A stretch of DNA of 64,000 nt from Eurosta solidaginis (taxonomy: Eukaryota; Arthropoda; Insecta; Diptera; Tephritidae). The position numbers and the translations under genes are program-made. Shown here in pieces: positions 10,081 to 21,837 of the stretch; positions within the stretch are counted from its first letter, which is position 1, and every line of letters starts with the position of its first letter. The stretch is taken from NCBI RefSeq assembly GCF_040869045.1, contig NC_090319.1:283189693-283253692 (forward strand), in the 5' to 3' direction. The notes beneath the pieces were generated by a model. That model did no database searches. It was not told where the DNA came from and saw nothing but the letters and a program-made list of their open reading frames with translations.

Positions 10081-11180
10081 ATACTAGCAGACCCGGCAGA
10101 CGTTGTTCTGCCCTAAATTTGGCCTATCTGCATACATTTTAATAAGATTTTTCCATCTAACTTTTCCCTACACCTCTACACTTTTTCCTAATCTTTTTAT
10201 TCACTCCTCCCTCCGTCTTTTTCGCTTCATCTCCATCTTCGTCTCATTCTATCTCTTTCTCAGTCTACTTCTCTATTTTCTCTTCTCTCAAGTTTTGTTC
10301 CAGTCCCATTCCTAGTCTCAGTCCCAGTCCCTCTCCGAGTCTCAGTCTCAGTCCCAGTCCGTCTCTATTATACTTCGCGGCAAAAAGCATTGTAAATACT
10401 AATATAGGCAAATTTATATACGAAATTTCAGGCAAATCGAATAGGACGTATGCAAGTAAGTATGTGGGTATTATTAATTCATATCTTTGTTTCGGCTTCG
10501 CATGCATATTTATCAGTTTTGCCAGGTTGATGCGACTAAATCGAATATCACAATGAACTTCAGAGCTCTCAGCAACAGCTTCCATTTGATATCAATAATA
10601 CACACATATTCTAGGTGTATCCGGGTCCATGTTTTGGCCTATATCTCGAGACCGAAGTCACCCAGCGGTGTAAAACTTACTCTGTACTAAAACATACATC
10701 AACAACTTCAATTTGATACCCATAATGTAAAAACACGTCCTAGTGTTACCCTGATCCACGTTTTGGCCTACATCTCGAGACCCTAGTCACCAATAGGTAT
10801 GAAAACCACCCTGTACTAAAGCACTCATCAAAAGCTTCAATTTGATACCCAAAATATAAAAACATTGCCTAGGCGGTCACGGGCCGACGTTTGGCCTACA
10901 TCTCCAGACCCTAGTCACCCAGGGGTTATCCTCTACTAAATCACTCATCAATAGCTTTCATTTGTTATCCATATTGTGTAAACACATTCTAGGGGTACCC
11001 GGGTCAACGTTTTGATCTCAAGACCCTCGACACGTAGCAAAAAAAAAAAAGTAGACGTTGGCCGATTCTCAGACCTACCCAATATGCTCACACAATTTCA
11101 TGAGAATCGATTCAGCCGTTTCGGAGGAGTTCAGCCTCTAAAACCGTGACAGAAGAATTTTATATATTAGATAAAGATAT
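10081..11180. mobile_element. TAGCAG-type Helitron-like element C1 nested in A1
   Basis: Compared with other A copies, about 1.1 kb is inserted after CTTATATACT. It begins ACTAGCAGACCCGGCAGACG and ends GAATTTTATATATTAGAT, a start/end pair I recognise from a widespread insect non-autonomous element. It contains a CT-rich tract (10140-10360) and four tandem units (10584-11030). No transposase ORF is present. Confidence 0.65.
10584..11030 (-). repeat. Four ~125-bp tandem units in C1, homologous to the A array
   Basis: Units start at about 10584, 10711, 10840 and 10960 (CATTTGATACCCATA-type motif). Read as reverse complement they resemble the 130-bp unit of family A: the order CATTTGATACCC, then AAACACATTCTAG, then GGTCCACG followed by ATCTCGAGACC is shared. 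Confidence 0.8.
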
Positions 11181-11650
11181 TAAAGATATTAAATTTTTTG
11201 TAAAAATTTCACTTTAAAAATTTTTTTTTTAAAGTGGGCGTGATCGTTCTTCGATTTTGCTAATTTTTATAAAGCATATATATAGTAATACAAGTAACGT
11301 TCCTGTCAAATTCCATCATGATATCTTCAACGACGGCCAAATTACAGCTTGCAAAACTTCTAAATTACCTTCTTTTAAAAGTGGGCGGTGCCACGCCCAT
11401 GCCCAAAATTTTACTTATTTTCTATTCTGCGTCATAAATTCAACCTACCTACCAAGTTTCATCGCTTTATTTTTTTGGTAATGAATTATCGCACTTTTTC
11501 GATTTTTCGAAATTTTCGATATCGAAAAAGTGGGCGTGGTTATAGTCCGATATCATTCATTTTAATTAGCGATCTGAGATGAGTGCCCAGGAACCTACAT
11601 ACCAAATTTCGTCAAGATACCTAAAAATTTACTCAAGTTATCGTGTTAAC

Positions 11651-11670
11651 GGACGGACGGACGGACGGAC
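11651..11670 (+). repeat. GGAC microsatellite of A1
   Basis: Five GGAC copies precede ATGGC. The same GGAC or GACAGACG tract sits at the same place in every A, B, D and F copy that reaches this far (28190, 37500, 45966, 56079, 35820, 58880, and antisense at 24356, 41310 and 56738). It matches the GTCY tract described for mini-me/DINE-1 elements. Confidence 0.85.
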
Positions 11671-11815
11671 ATGGCGCAATCAAATTTTTTTTCGATACTG
11701 ATGAATTTGATATATGGAAGTCTATATCTATCTCGATTCCTTTATACCTGTACAACCAACCGTTATCCAATCAAAGTTAATATACTCTGTGAGCTCTGCT
11801 CAACTGAGTATAAAA

Positions 11816-12220
11816 ATACCGAACACCGAAAAAAGCAATGTTGTGTATAAAATTCCTTGCAAAGGTAATGATAAAGAATCGTGCAATAAGATTTATGTGG
11901 GCACAACCAAAGCAAAACTAAAAACTCGACTGTCACAACACAACTCTGATTATAAACAATGTAGTTCTACTAACAATCATAAAACATCTCTCATGGTTCA
12001 CTGTGCCAGCAGTTATCACAGTCCGAAATTCGACGACGCTTCAGTTATTGAGAAAGAAGAGAAATGGAAGAAGAGGTACACATTAGAAATGTTACATATC
12101 GTTAACACACCTTCAAAGATACGAATTAACTACAAAAGAGATATTGATAATACTGCACAGTCATACAAACACTTGGTGACAAAAAATAAACAATATAGTA
12201 CTCCACGTCAGACAGTGTAA
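11816..12220 (+). pseudogene. Penelope GIY-YIG endonuclease domain, copy 2 (no RT attached)
   Basis: An open frame reads 'IPNTEKSNVVYKIPCKGND', 'ESCNKIYVGTTKAKLKTRL' and on to '..TPRQTV' with its stop at 12218-12220. It contains the VVYKIPC and IYVGTT halves of the GIY-YIG core, a Cys pair (PCKGNDKESC) typical of Penelope linkers, the Arg in KTRLSQH and a Glu-rich helix. The frame is open upstream into A1, but that is fusion by chance. Without an RT it is a fragment. Confidence 0.82.
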
Positions 12221-12320
12221 AAGTGAAATAAATGTATGTAATTAGTTTTTTAAAGCAAAATTATTGTTATTTGTGATATATTGTTTCATTATAATTTTCA
12301 TGTTGTTTTTTATTGTTATT

Positions 12321-12362
12321 AGTTACCCTGAGGACGTTTACCGAAGGTAATCGAAATATATC
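12321..12362 (+). ncRNA. Hammerhead-ribozyme-like motif in Penelope 3' UTR
   Basis: CTGAGGA (12328-12334) and GAAA (12353-12356) enclose a stem GTTTACC-GAA-GGTAATC with one mismatch. This matches the CUGANGA...GAAA core of hammerhead ribozymes reported in Penelope-like elements, but an extra C sits next to the stem and I could not place stems I and III firmly. Probably a decayed or variant ribozyme. Confidence 0.35.
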
Positions 12363-12424
12363 GGTTATACAAGAACTTCTTGTGTTTTATTACACCTGAC
12401 CTCGAGCCAGCTTAACTCACAGAT

Positions 12425-12721
12425 ATGCAAAAGTACTTAAGAAACATGTACGCCTCAAAAGACAAAGTAAACAATTTATTAGCAGCCTTTTCTCGGAATT
12501 TTAGCTCTTTCCCAGGCCTTTCTCGTCAACAAGTGTGTATGCGCATCTGTCAACTTATTTTATTCAATCCATATACCATATCACGCCTGTCAAATGGCAA
12601 AATTAAATTTACTCAGTTATGCAAACTTACATACATAAATGCCGCTGATGGAGCTGGCGCCAATAATATTTCTAATATTTTAGCAAAAATGTATAATATT
12701 AAACAAGCAATAATAATTTAG
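12425..12721 (+). CDS. Unrecognised 98-codon open frame downstream of PLE copy 2
   Basis: A 98-codon frame starts at ATG 12425 and reads through 'LLAAFSRNFSSFPGLSRQ' and 'KLTYINAADGAGANNISN'. I recognise no domain, signal peptide or membrane segment. It begins right where the PLE 3' UTR fades, so it could be an internal part of another PLE unit or a chance frame in moderately AT-rich DNA. No function is proposed. Confidence 0.2.
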   Translation: MQKYLRNMYASKDKVNNLLAAFSRNFSSFPGLSRQQVCMRICQLILFNPYTISRLSNGKIKFTQLCKLTYINAADGAGANNISNILAKMYNIKQAIII

Positions 12722-14159
12722 TGGGAAAAACGGTATTTATAATGTTAAAAGCCTAATCATTTGAGCTCAACTCAGCTCAGCTCGGTCACGTAAAGCCCAC
12801 CCGGCACAGAAATCTATATAATATTTGAATCGTCGTTTTATTTTTTAAATTTTTCGCACTTCCATTGGCATTTTGCTCTGAAATTTTTTAATTGTTTTTA
12901 ATTGTATTTACATATATGTACATGTTTTACTACGTACACATTCACACTTGTCGTTTATTTATATCTCTGGGGGCGGACCGGCATATATATGACGCATATG
13001 CTTGATTTTAAACCGCGATATTCAGAGCTCATGGTACATTCATTAGTACATACGTGCAAAAAATTAACATTGCACAGTGGGCTGGAGTCAAATTTTTTTC
13101 ACAAATGGACTTCAACGTATACAGAAGCAAATCTTGATAAAATTCAATTATTTTGTTTTTTAATTAAAAGACTTTGAATATGGTCAAAATAGTTTAAAAA
13201 AAGCAAAATTAATAAAGCCCTAGGGAAATGCTATCAAAAGATCGATTCTTTTATTTTGGTATGGGTTTCAAAATGCTTAACTATCGAAGTATCAAAAAAT
13301 AATTCAACAAAAATTGTATACCCGAATTTTAAGAAAGTATCAAATAAATCCAACTGATCTTAACAAATTTTTTTTCTTTTTTGCCAGCTTCTTATCTTCA
13401 TGGTTCTTTAAGTTTTGTCTGGCTTTGCTAATTCTCGTAAAATAACCAGGCTGAAAAAACTGCTGATTTGGCCGATTCGTAGTTACGGAGTCTTATTAAA
13501 ATGTTTAAAATTGACTTCATGGGCGGAGATGCTCAGAAAATATAGCGGAAATATATAAAAGCCCATTTTAGTCGACTTTGAACCTTTATTATTGCGTTAC
13601 ACCAATGCGCCAACACGCCTATACGCTTTACGCTAATGCGATCTTAGGTTAATACTTGGCAGCGATTACGTAACGACAAATATAAATATGACATATTCCG
13701 TTTTCGTCTTTTCGGCTGTATGGATGTGCAGTGTCATCCTCGGATCAACTGCAAAATTTTTGGACTTTTTTGGTTGAGCTGAAAATTAAATTAGGCCTAA
13801 AGGTTGGCTTCTGTGCTCCATTCTGGCGTTTTGGCGGAGTTGGAAGATGCAATGCTTTCTGACCTGGAGTTAGGGTGGTTTTTTGCACTCCTAACAGGAA
13901 TCAGTGAAAATTAAAATCTGGCGTGGTGCACGCGTTTTATATACGTAACGTAACTAACGGGATAGTGAAAAAAAAACATGGCTACAAGTCACATATCGGA
14001 TTCTTAAATACATATTACTGATTTTGTGCCTGGGGTGGTGCCATTAAAAAAAATATATAAAATAAAATTAAGACAAAGTGGTGTTTTAAGGGCTCTCTTA
14101 AGCACATTGCCATTCAGGGCTTGCGAATGCAGTGTCAATTAAAATAAAAAAATAAAAAT

Positions 14160-14430
14160 ATATATATTACGCTAATTCATTACTATGAATTTACGCTATG
14201 ATATTTGAAGCTAATACGTTATAATGCATTTACGGCAACAGATCTTAACGCTAATACGTTCCTGTGCCAATATACTTCTTTTCTGGTATACTGATATGCT
14301 TTACGCTTATGCTTATAGGATTTATTTACGCCTGCGCTTTTGCGAAGGTACGCTTACGCCAAAGGCTATTATGCTAATATGCTATTACATGTCGCCTATA
14401 CCTTCTTATGCTTACGATTACGTCTACGAC
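14160..14430. repeat. Degenerate TTACGC/TATGC low-complexity repeat
   Basis: Irregular returns of TTACGC, ACGCTAAT and TATGCTTA occur through this stretch, with a weaker echo at 13610-13640. Spacing is uneven, so this is an old short-period repeat rather than a clean array. Confidence 0.5.
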
Positions 14431-14999
14431 AATGTCCCCGTTTTTTAGTGCGAGTTAAAATTACAGTTAAACTTTACGAGATTTAACCCTTCCATATTTG
14501 ATGCTTACAGTCAACTTTTCAGTGCAATTTTAAGATGTGGCCAATATAAAATTGCCACTTTGGACACTTACATTAACTGTTACTTCTGATCTCGGGTAAA
14601 ACGCTGAATGTGGTCGGTTTTAACTCTAGTTATCTTTAACTTGCACTGAGAGACCGAGCCTATGAGGATCTGAAGAGATTGATACGCTTAATACAAAGCT
14701 TTTTAGCTTGACAGCTTCTTCCGTCTATCTGACAACCCCTTCGAGGTTAGTCAAACCATATCATACATTTATGTATATAAAAAGCTTCGCAAATTTAGTT
14801 ATAGGAGAAATGGGTGGGATGTCCTATGAGGTTCAAAGTGTTCATACAAATCGGTCAACGGATAGCCGGGATAGTTTTTAAGGCATTAGTTCCGAAGCAT
14901 GCCGAATATATGCAGGCAAATAGCTTGTCGGAAGGGAAAGGAATGAATACGTTACTTATAGGTTTGTTATTGAAGAGGTATAGGTATACGGCTTGATAG

Positions 15000-15235
15000 A
15001 AAAAAGTTATCGATATGTTATCAAAAAGTTATTGATTTGTTACATTTCTTATCAATTTCAATAAGTTATCAAAAAGTTATTAATTTGTTACATATGCTAT
15101 GAATATTTTATCTGGGTGTTATCGATTTTTTGACGAAAACTTATCGATTTGTTATCAAAAAGTTATCGATTTCTTTTAGGCGTGTTACCAATTTCTTATC
15201 AGCGTGTTATCGATTGGTTACGATGACAACTCGGT
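15000..15235. repeat. Minisatellite of GTTATCGATTTGTTATCAAAAA type
   Basis: About eight imperfect returns of GTTATCGATT or TTATCAAAAAGTTAT occur in 240 bases, with ATCGAT cores. The unit is roughly 20-25 bases and degenerate. Confidence 0.7.
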
Positions 15236-16959
15236 TTATTATTTAACAGATACTGACAAAAGTTTAATACAAACTCTATAACAAATCTTTATCACGTCGA
15301 TAAATGCAACGACTAGTCTATAATGAACCGCTAAGAAAACGTTAACTTCCGATGAGAAGCCGACAAAGTTCTTCTCAAAAAGCTCAAACTTATTTGTTCC
15401 TGGTAATGTTGCCTCTATTGTTTATTAGACATTCACCTGAATGTTTACACATTGATCTTCACGAGTACTTGGTACATGAGCCTTTAATTTTTAGTTTGTT
15501 TAAAATAATATTCAATTTCTGAGCTTTATATTCCCGGATTTGGTGTAGAAATAAGACTCAGATTTAGCCTAAAACTTGTTACCGTGTATTGTTTAGCTCA
15601 GCACTGTAAATGTATATATTTAGCTTTCGCGCGCATTCGTATGAAAAAATTTAGCTTAAAACGGTTGTTAAGTGTGTTTATGTAAATGTTCTGTTTAATT
15701 GTTTTGGTTGTGTAACTACAGCCGGCTGAGCAACTTTAAAGTCAATGTCCTTTAGTGAGGCGTCACTTTAATTAAGCTCAGTATTTGACATTTTTAATCC
15801 CATCGCTCTATAATACTGCACATCTGTAGACGGGTACACTCCGTAATGCTTCATTACAACAGGAATTTTAAAAGCCCAAAGTTCATTAGGAAGATTGTTG
15901 ATCAAATGCGTTGATGCACTGTTGTAGCTCTTTGATGATGATCATTTCTAAAAATAGAAATTTTTCCGGTAGTAAGTGGTTAGATCTGTTTTCGTTTTTT
16001 TTTTTTTTTTTGTAATTTATGTGCATTTGTATATCGTAACAAGTAATTAATGGTGAACTGCGCCAGTTATTGTTTTTGTTGATGGGTTTGTTCTTTTCTT
16101 TGGGGATATTGAGTTGAACTTCTGCTACTGCTAGTATAAAACAGTTTTGATACCATTTATGAAACTAAAATAATATTTCTGGTTCTATAACTAAGGAATA
16201 ATGTTATGTTGAGGTCGTTTGTAATATTTTAATCCTTGCATGAGAATGGTGTGTTAGTTATATGAAGTCAGATGGTGGGCGGTGATATAGAAGAATGTGT
16301 GGGAGTAGAAATGGAAAGGTGTATAAAGGGTTAAATGGCATGTGAGAGTAGGATTAAGAGAGGCTAGGGAGTGCGAAAAAGATCGAGAAAGAAGAGATGT
16401 GAGATAGCTAATGATATTAAAAGGATGCGGGAGAAGCAAATAGCGTGTGGAAAATGTTTAGATCATAAAAAGATCCGTCAGTTACGAATAAAAGGTGGAT
16501 AATTTGTCTTGTTGATATCGAACTATTCCAAGTTGTATGTATCTTATTAAATCGATAGGCAGTTGTGTTTAAAGGCTTTTGGCGTATAATCTTTCTACCT
16601 CCATTGGCTCCATTGGTGAAAGATATAAAGCTCTTAGGTTAGCCATTCGGCTTAGTCATTTAAACCATCACATTTGTATGTTTGCGCTCATATTCCCAAT
16701 TAATTTCACACATATTTTTCTAATTATAACTAATAGCCCACCAGACATAGCTGTAATACAATGAAAGAGAACGTATGCAGATGAATGGGTTAACTGCTTA
16801 ATTTAAAGTTAGTTTTTAACGCTCGTCACCATAATGACTTCCGCGTCAAAGTACTTAGATATAAAAAGAATTACCAAAGTCGAAATGCCAAATGAGCCTT
16901 AGCGTTTTCTGCACTCTAAAATTCTAAATGTTGACCTATTTCATCATGGCGCATGGCAG

Positions 16960-17016
16960 GTTGAACTGGCCGGTCCATGAGGACATCACATATACTGAAT
17001 AAGTCCGTAGTGTTAG
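16960..17016 (+). repeat. Short dispersed repeat (GTTGAACTGGCC... type)
   Basis: GTTGAACTGGCCGGTCCATG and the following 40 bases recur in diverged form at 62033-62090 (GTTGAACTGGCAGGGCC, then GAGTCCAAAGTGTTACC). The parent element is not recognised. Confidence 0.5.
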
Positions 17017-17165
17017 CGCATGGCAAAATTTTTGAATTTGTAGGTAAAGGTAACTTATTTCTTATTTAAAGGGTAAAATTTTATGAAAGGGACACACAAA
17101 CTGACGAGAGAACTTAGAAGAACTAACAGGGTGACATTATTATCAAAATAAATAAATATAGTTTA

Positions 17166-19080
17166 AACAAGCATGGAAGTCTAAGTTCGGGTGAAACCGA
17201 AAATTACATACCCAGCTGTACACTTGAAATGCTGTTGGGGCTTGTTTTGTGTGCTTAATAGTGCTACAAGGCTGCGCAATAATACATATCCATATGGTTC
17301 TATTCTGAACTAATTTACGTCTAAAAGAATCAAAAAGGATACAGAGGATAGATAACACCAATGATTTTGAGCGGGTAATAATGCAATTTTCCTTCAGATA
17401 TGGAGATTTCCCTACTGTTTATTTTAAAATAAAGATATAACAGAGCGATAAACATAAACATACAAGTGCCAGCAGTGCCACGCCCATTTTGCAAGATTTG
17501 AATTTTTTCCCATTTCTTGTTATAATGGAACAAAATACCATTGGTACAAAACTATTTTTCGCTAAGATTTAACTTATTATTTTTGCCTACGACCCTTTTT
17601 AAAGCCATTTATATAAAAGTGGGCATGGTATTTAACCGATCTTATAAATTTTTATTAGAAATATTTCCTGCTATAAGGAAAATATATGTTCCCAATTTTG
17701 TTACGATATATACATTTTTCTTCGAGTTATGTCTCCCAAAACATTGAAAGAAAAAAGGGACAGTGCCACACCCATTTTCAAAAATTTTTGTGTTTTCGAA
17801 TTTAATGTTATAATTCAATTAAGAAAGTAAAATTCTATTGATACAAAGCTCTTTTTCGCTAAGAAATATGTAGCTTATTATTTTCTTCTAAAACACTTTT
17901 AAAAATCTTTTATATAAAAGTCTTTAACCGATCTTGTCCATTTTTTCCAGAAATATTTCCTGCTATAGGGAAAATTTGTGTACCCAATTCTATTACGATC
18001 CGTTAGAAGGTAATTAAGTTTGAGAAGCGCTTCAAAATAGAGCTGGGGAACAAATGTACGTGGGACACCTCCAGGATTGAAGCGCTTCACCAGAAACATA
18101 CTATAATATGATACACCGATGGTTCGGAGGGCAAAGGAGTGGGGATCTTTGGCCCCCGAACCTAAATATCCCTACCACTCGGAAAACATCCGAGCATTTT
18201 CGAAGCCGAAGTTGGCGCCATAAGTCGGTGTGCAGAGATAAATTTACAGCGGGGATATACCAACGAGAAAATCGCTATACTCAGCGACAGTCAAGCTGCA
18301 CTCAAGGCATTATCTTCAGTTGAGATTAAATCATCAACAGTCCTTGAGTGCGTAGAGAGATTAAACAGTCTAGGAGTTAATAACACCATCCGTCTAACAT
18401 GGGTACCTGGACACAGAGGAGTAGATGGTAACGAGCGAGAAGACGAGCTTGCCAGGTTGGCAGCGGCCGGAAAGCCAATAGGACCCGAGCTTATGGTCCC
18501 AATAGGGTCACATACAATAAGGGAGGAATTTAGACAAAAGGAGGCGTGCCTCAGAGAACATCACTGGCGCGAAAGTCCAGGACTTCGGCAGGCAAAAACA
18601 CTAATAAGAGGGTACAACACAAAGCGGTATAAGGCTATGATTAACCTCCCAAAAAGTAGCCTTAGGATTTTAACAGGTATACTCACAGGTCACTGTAGGA
18701 TAAAGAGTCATATGCATAAATTGGGCATATCGGCTAGTAGCCTTTTTCGATTCTGTGATGTCGAAGATGAGTCTACAGAACACATCCTGAAGGAATGCGA
18801 TGCAGTCGCGATAAAAAGACTTAGGATCCTAGGATCATCCAAATTACAAAATGTCACATACACTCTCTGAAGCCGAGAACCGTTCTTGATTTTCTCAGAG
18901 AACACGGCTTGGATGAAGTGTTGTAAAGAGAATGAGGGCACACTAGACCAATAGGTCGCAGTGCTCAACCTCACAACATCTATCTATCTATCTATCTATA
19001 TGGAAGTCTATATCTTTCTCGATTCCTTTATCCAATCAAAGTTATAATATCCTGTGTACAAGTACAGCTGGGTATAAAAA
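17166..19080 (+). mobile_element. HINE family B, copy B1, with LINE insert
   Basis: It begins AAACAAGCATGGAAGTCTAAG with a mutated hairpin GTTCGG-GTGAAA-CCGAAA, then CATACCCAGCTGTACACTTG, and ends with the inverted partner AAGTACAGCTGGGTATAAAAA. The interior is non-coding, with repeated GTGGTCTTTAACCGAT and CCACGCCC modules. A truncated LINE (18004-18992) lies inside, and the expected B sequence between CGATCCGTT and ATATGGAAGTC, including the GGAC tract, is missing, so the insertion came with a deletion. Confidence 0.7.
18004..18992 (+). pseudogene. 5'-truncated LINE copy (RNase H and zinc-knuckle end of ORF2)
   Basis: This is the sister of the left-edge LINE, corresponding to about nt 4670-5655, with high identity. 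Damage is visible in the RNase H: TGG has become TGA just before 'YTDGS', a 9-base in-frame deletion removes part of the loop after it, and 'PRTKI' now carries TAA. The segment 'LARLAAAGKPIGPELM' to 'FCDVEDESTEHILKEC' is still open, and a one-base loss near 18850 ends it early. It ends in (TATC)n and is non-functional. Confidence 0.88.
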
Positions 19081-20560
19081 TAAACGATTGTGAGCACACA
19101 AGCAAATCTATTTGTACTATGGCACTATTGTGAATATTTGATTACAATTAACACTGCATTATCGGCAGTTGCGAATGTTAGCGAGATGGCAGCGCAAGCG
19201 CATGTAAGTTTTCGGCTAGTCTAAACTTATTCTTGGGAGAAGTGAACCTTTTACTATAAAGGGGTTCCTTATTTTAATTTATTTATTCATTGAAAGTTGG
19301 TTATCCATTTGTCTATCATTGTTGCATACAGAAACATAATACTCCACATAGTACATAGATTTCTCTTAAATAACTTCTCTACAAGTTTCTAATATCCTGC
19401 TTTGAAAAATTTAAGAGAATTCTATACACCGTAACAAGAATTAACTTGGCATGAAATGTGTGGTACACACAAAAGAAGGTAATAAAAGGAGGTAATGAAA
19501 AAAAAAAAAAAACACATTTAAATTTGAATATTGCCACTTCAGTTTTGTAAGGATTGTTAAAATTTGTTACGCCTCTAAAATCCATCAACTTTAAGAATTT
19601 CACTAGTCTCAGGGGATTCTGCATCTATGCTTGTGCCAGAGCGCATGCTTACAGCTGTAGCTGCTCTTTATCCGATTCATTCATTTCCTTCTAGGCGAGT
19701 GTTTGCCAAAGATAAGCCAACAGAAAAAAGGTAGAAAACATTTTAAATGTGTAAACAATTAGTTCTGAATTTACCTAACTTACAAATGAACAAAATTTTA
19801 AATATTTGCTATGAATGGCCGATTGGACTCGAAGGAATGATCAATGATCACTCATATGGCAGTCAGATAGTCAATGAGTACAAATATGTATATGTACAAT
19901 GCTAATGTATCCTTAAACATATATTCCAACACAAGGTTTTGTTTTATGAATCAAAGTGACCACATGTATGGCAAGCGGCGCTTGGTACAATAGAAACAAT
20001 TCTTGTATAGTAGAACATACAAACGGTATATAGTACATACTTAGGTACATCAGTACAATACATTTACATAAGTATATGTGTAGGTACGTTAGTAGAACAT
20101 TTCATGTGTGTAAAAGGTTTTATGATGAGGAACTAAAGAAAAGGTTGATGTTTTCTTACTGCACATGCCACGTTCATACACACATACATATGTAGAGTAA
20201 TGTTAATGACAAACAAAGCAAATCACCCACAGAAACATCAAAATTAATTCACACCTCTGCGCCTGCGTAGTCACGCCGTGGTAGTCCGTCGAATACGCTT
20301 TCATTTATGTTTATATTCCTCTTTCGCAGCATTAATCTTGTGTATTTTAACAGGCCTTAGCACATATGTTTGTATGTGTGTATGTGTTTGTTGTCAGCAT
20401 TTGGTCAACATATGTGCACAAAATGCAAACATTTTTCACATAAGTATACAAATATGTATCTACATACATATATACCAGTCGAATAACAAATACATACCTC
20501 CTAATCAGAACTTACCGTGCAAAAAATTTTTGAATCATGTCTCTCATTTGTTTTATATGT
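19081..20560. other. Unassigned AT-rich sequence
   Basis: No coding region is supported. There is a poly-A tract at about 19498-19512 and many ATGTATACATA-type stretches (19870-20560). Open frames here are short and without domain character. Confidence 0.6.
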
Positions 20561-20960
20561 ATACTAGCAGAGTACCCGACGTTGTTCGGATATAAATAAA
20601 AGCAGAACTATATAGACTAATATATTAGACTAATCCCAACCCCCATTTGTATGGGAGATGCCACGCCCCTTTTTCGCTATACCCAATTTTTCCCGAGGGG
20701 GTAGGGATTGGTCTCATATAACAACTCACCTAATTTCAGTCGTCTAGCCTTAATACTTTCAGACATATTGACTACGAAAAATTCCAGTTGTATGGGAGGT
20801 GCCACGACCCCTTGTCGACAGCTTTTTTATATAGCCTACCACAGATTGACGCACTCAGGGTATGTCATGGCATAAATTCGTTCGATTCCATTCTGCGGTT
20901 AAGGCTGCAAGTTCAAACATACAAACAGACATAATTTCACAAATATATAGTAGAGATGTA
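20561..20960. mobile_element. Small TAGCAG-type element C2
   Basis: It starts ACTAGCAGAGTACCCGACG with TTGTTCGG, similar to C1, and ends CACAAATATATAGTAGAGAT after an ACAAACAGACATA tract. It carries two GTATGGGAGGTGCCACG-type modules about 165 bases apart. About 400 bp, non-coding. Confidence 0.55.
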
Positions 20961-21837
20961 TCTAAGTGCTTCAATATAGATTATATACTGTATAAATCTC
21001 TTTCATTGTGAATACTTTTTGATCCGATTTTTGGGAATTTCTGGAAAGCACTCTCACGCAGATATCCACGCAGTAGTCGAAATGTGCTATTTCAGAAGTT
21101 TTATCCGGGAAACGAACTCATAGGGCTTTGGTTTTCAAAAGCCCTAGACAACCATGGGTGTATTAAGAAATTTAAGAGCACGACCAATAATTTGCTGGCA
21201 AGAATTAGTCGCATGGATATTCCTATACAAAAGAGCTGCTGCAAGGGCGTTCGATGTATCTCTGTCTTTCATTCTACGAAGTCGAAGCCAACACTGTCTT
21301 TTATTTTACATCCATAATCACCGGTATACTATTCTAGATAACATTATCTTAAATTTCGCCCACGACGGATACTTAAAAATGAATGAAAAACAAAAGATAA
21401 AATCAAATAGTTAATAGTGCAGAAACTAGACATATAATAAGTCCATGTCTGTAGGGTTGTTAACGACAATTTGGAGTCCAAAGTTTCTACGCTTTTTCTA
21501 TCACCAATCGATGGCAGTGAACGTTTATCCAGCCACAAGGTATAGTTGGTATAGTTCCAAAGCCCAAAAGTAACTCAAACAATTTTCCATCAGTAGTAGT
21601 TTTCAAGACTCACTCTCAGATCCAAAAGATTTATCAAAACATTGAAAGAGTGTTTCAGGGTTTCGAGCAGGTCTGTCAACTATTTAGTGCCACTATGAGT
21701 GCAGCTTGTCTCTGCTATATTAGATATATTGCTCACTATCGAACTGTGTTCTTCCAAACGTAGGAGTATAAGGGAGACATTTTAAAATAAATGTTACGAA
21801 CAGAAAAAAGAAATGTATGAACACTGAATGCACCGAA
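20961..21837. other. Unassigned sequence
   Basis: No recognised gene. A small inverted repeat AGGGCTTTGG...AAAAGCCCT lies at 21122-21147. Two overlapping short frames across 21084-21414 have no domain character. Confidence 0.55.

Larger units (their letters stand above)
7597..11815 (+). mobile_element. HINE (DINE-1/Helentron-like) family A, copy A1
   Basis: The element starts AACAAGTAAGGAAGGCTAAG, followed by the hairpin GTTCGG-GTGTAA-CCGAAC and the subterminal repeat ACTCAGTTGAGAGCT. It ends with the inverted partner AGCTCTGCTCAACTGAGTATA and a short A run. Between lie a 130-bp tandem array (7721-9410), non-coding modules with repeated CCACGCCC motifs, and a GGAC microsatellite. A second element (C1) interrupts it at 10081-11180. 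Subterminal inverted repeats, a GTCY-type microsatellite and central tandem repeats are hallmarks of the DINE-1/mini-me group of non-autonomous Helentron relatives. No Rep/helicase is present. Confidence 0.72.
11816..12420 (+). mobile_element. Penelope-like element, copy 2 (3' part)
   Basis: This begins mid-element at ATACCGAACACC, flush with the end of A1, and holds the GIY-YIG domain plus about 200 bases of 3' UTR. Sequence shared with copy 1 is nearly identical. The overlap with copy 1 means A1 did not simply split one element; the two PLE copies look like the partial head-to-tail repeats common in this class, with A1 at the junction. Confidence 0.8.
12722..17165. other. AT-rich sequence without recognised gene (12.7-17.2 kb)
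   Basis: I see no coding region with domain support. It holds TACG-type low-complexity DNA (14160-14430), a TTATC minisatellite (15000-15235), a T run near 15997 and a short dispersed repeat (16960-17016). The remainder has scattered stops in all frames and no structure I can name. Confidence 0.6.

Noticed and set aside
20278..20595. 105-codon frame as a host gene
   Set aside because: Cys/Ile/Tyr-rich translation of ATGTATACATA-type low-complexity DNA that runs into element C2.
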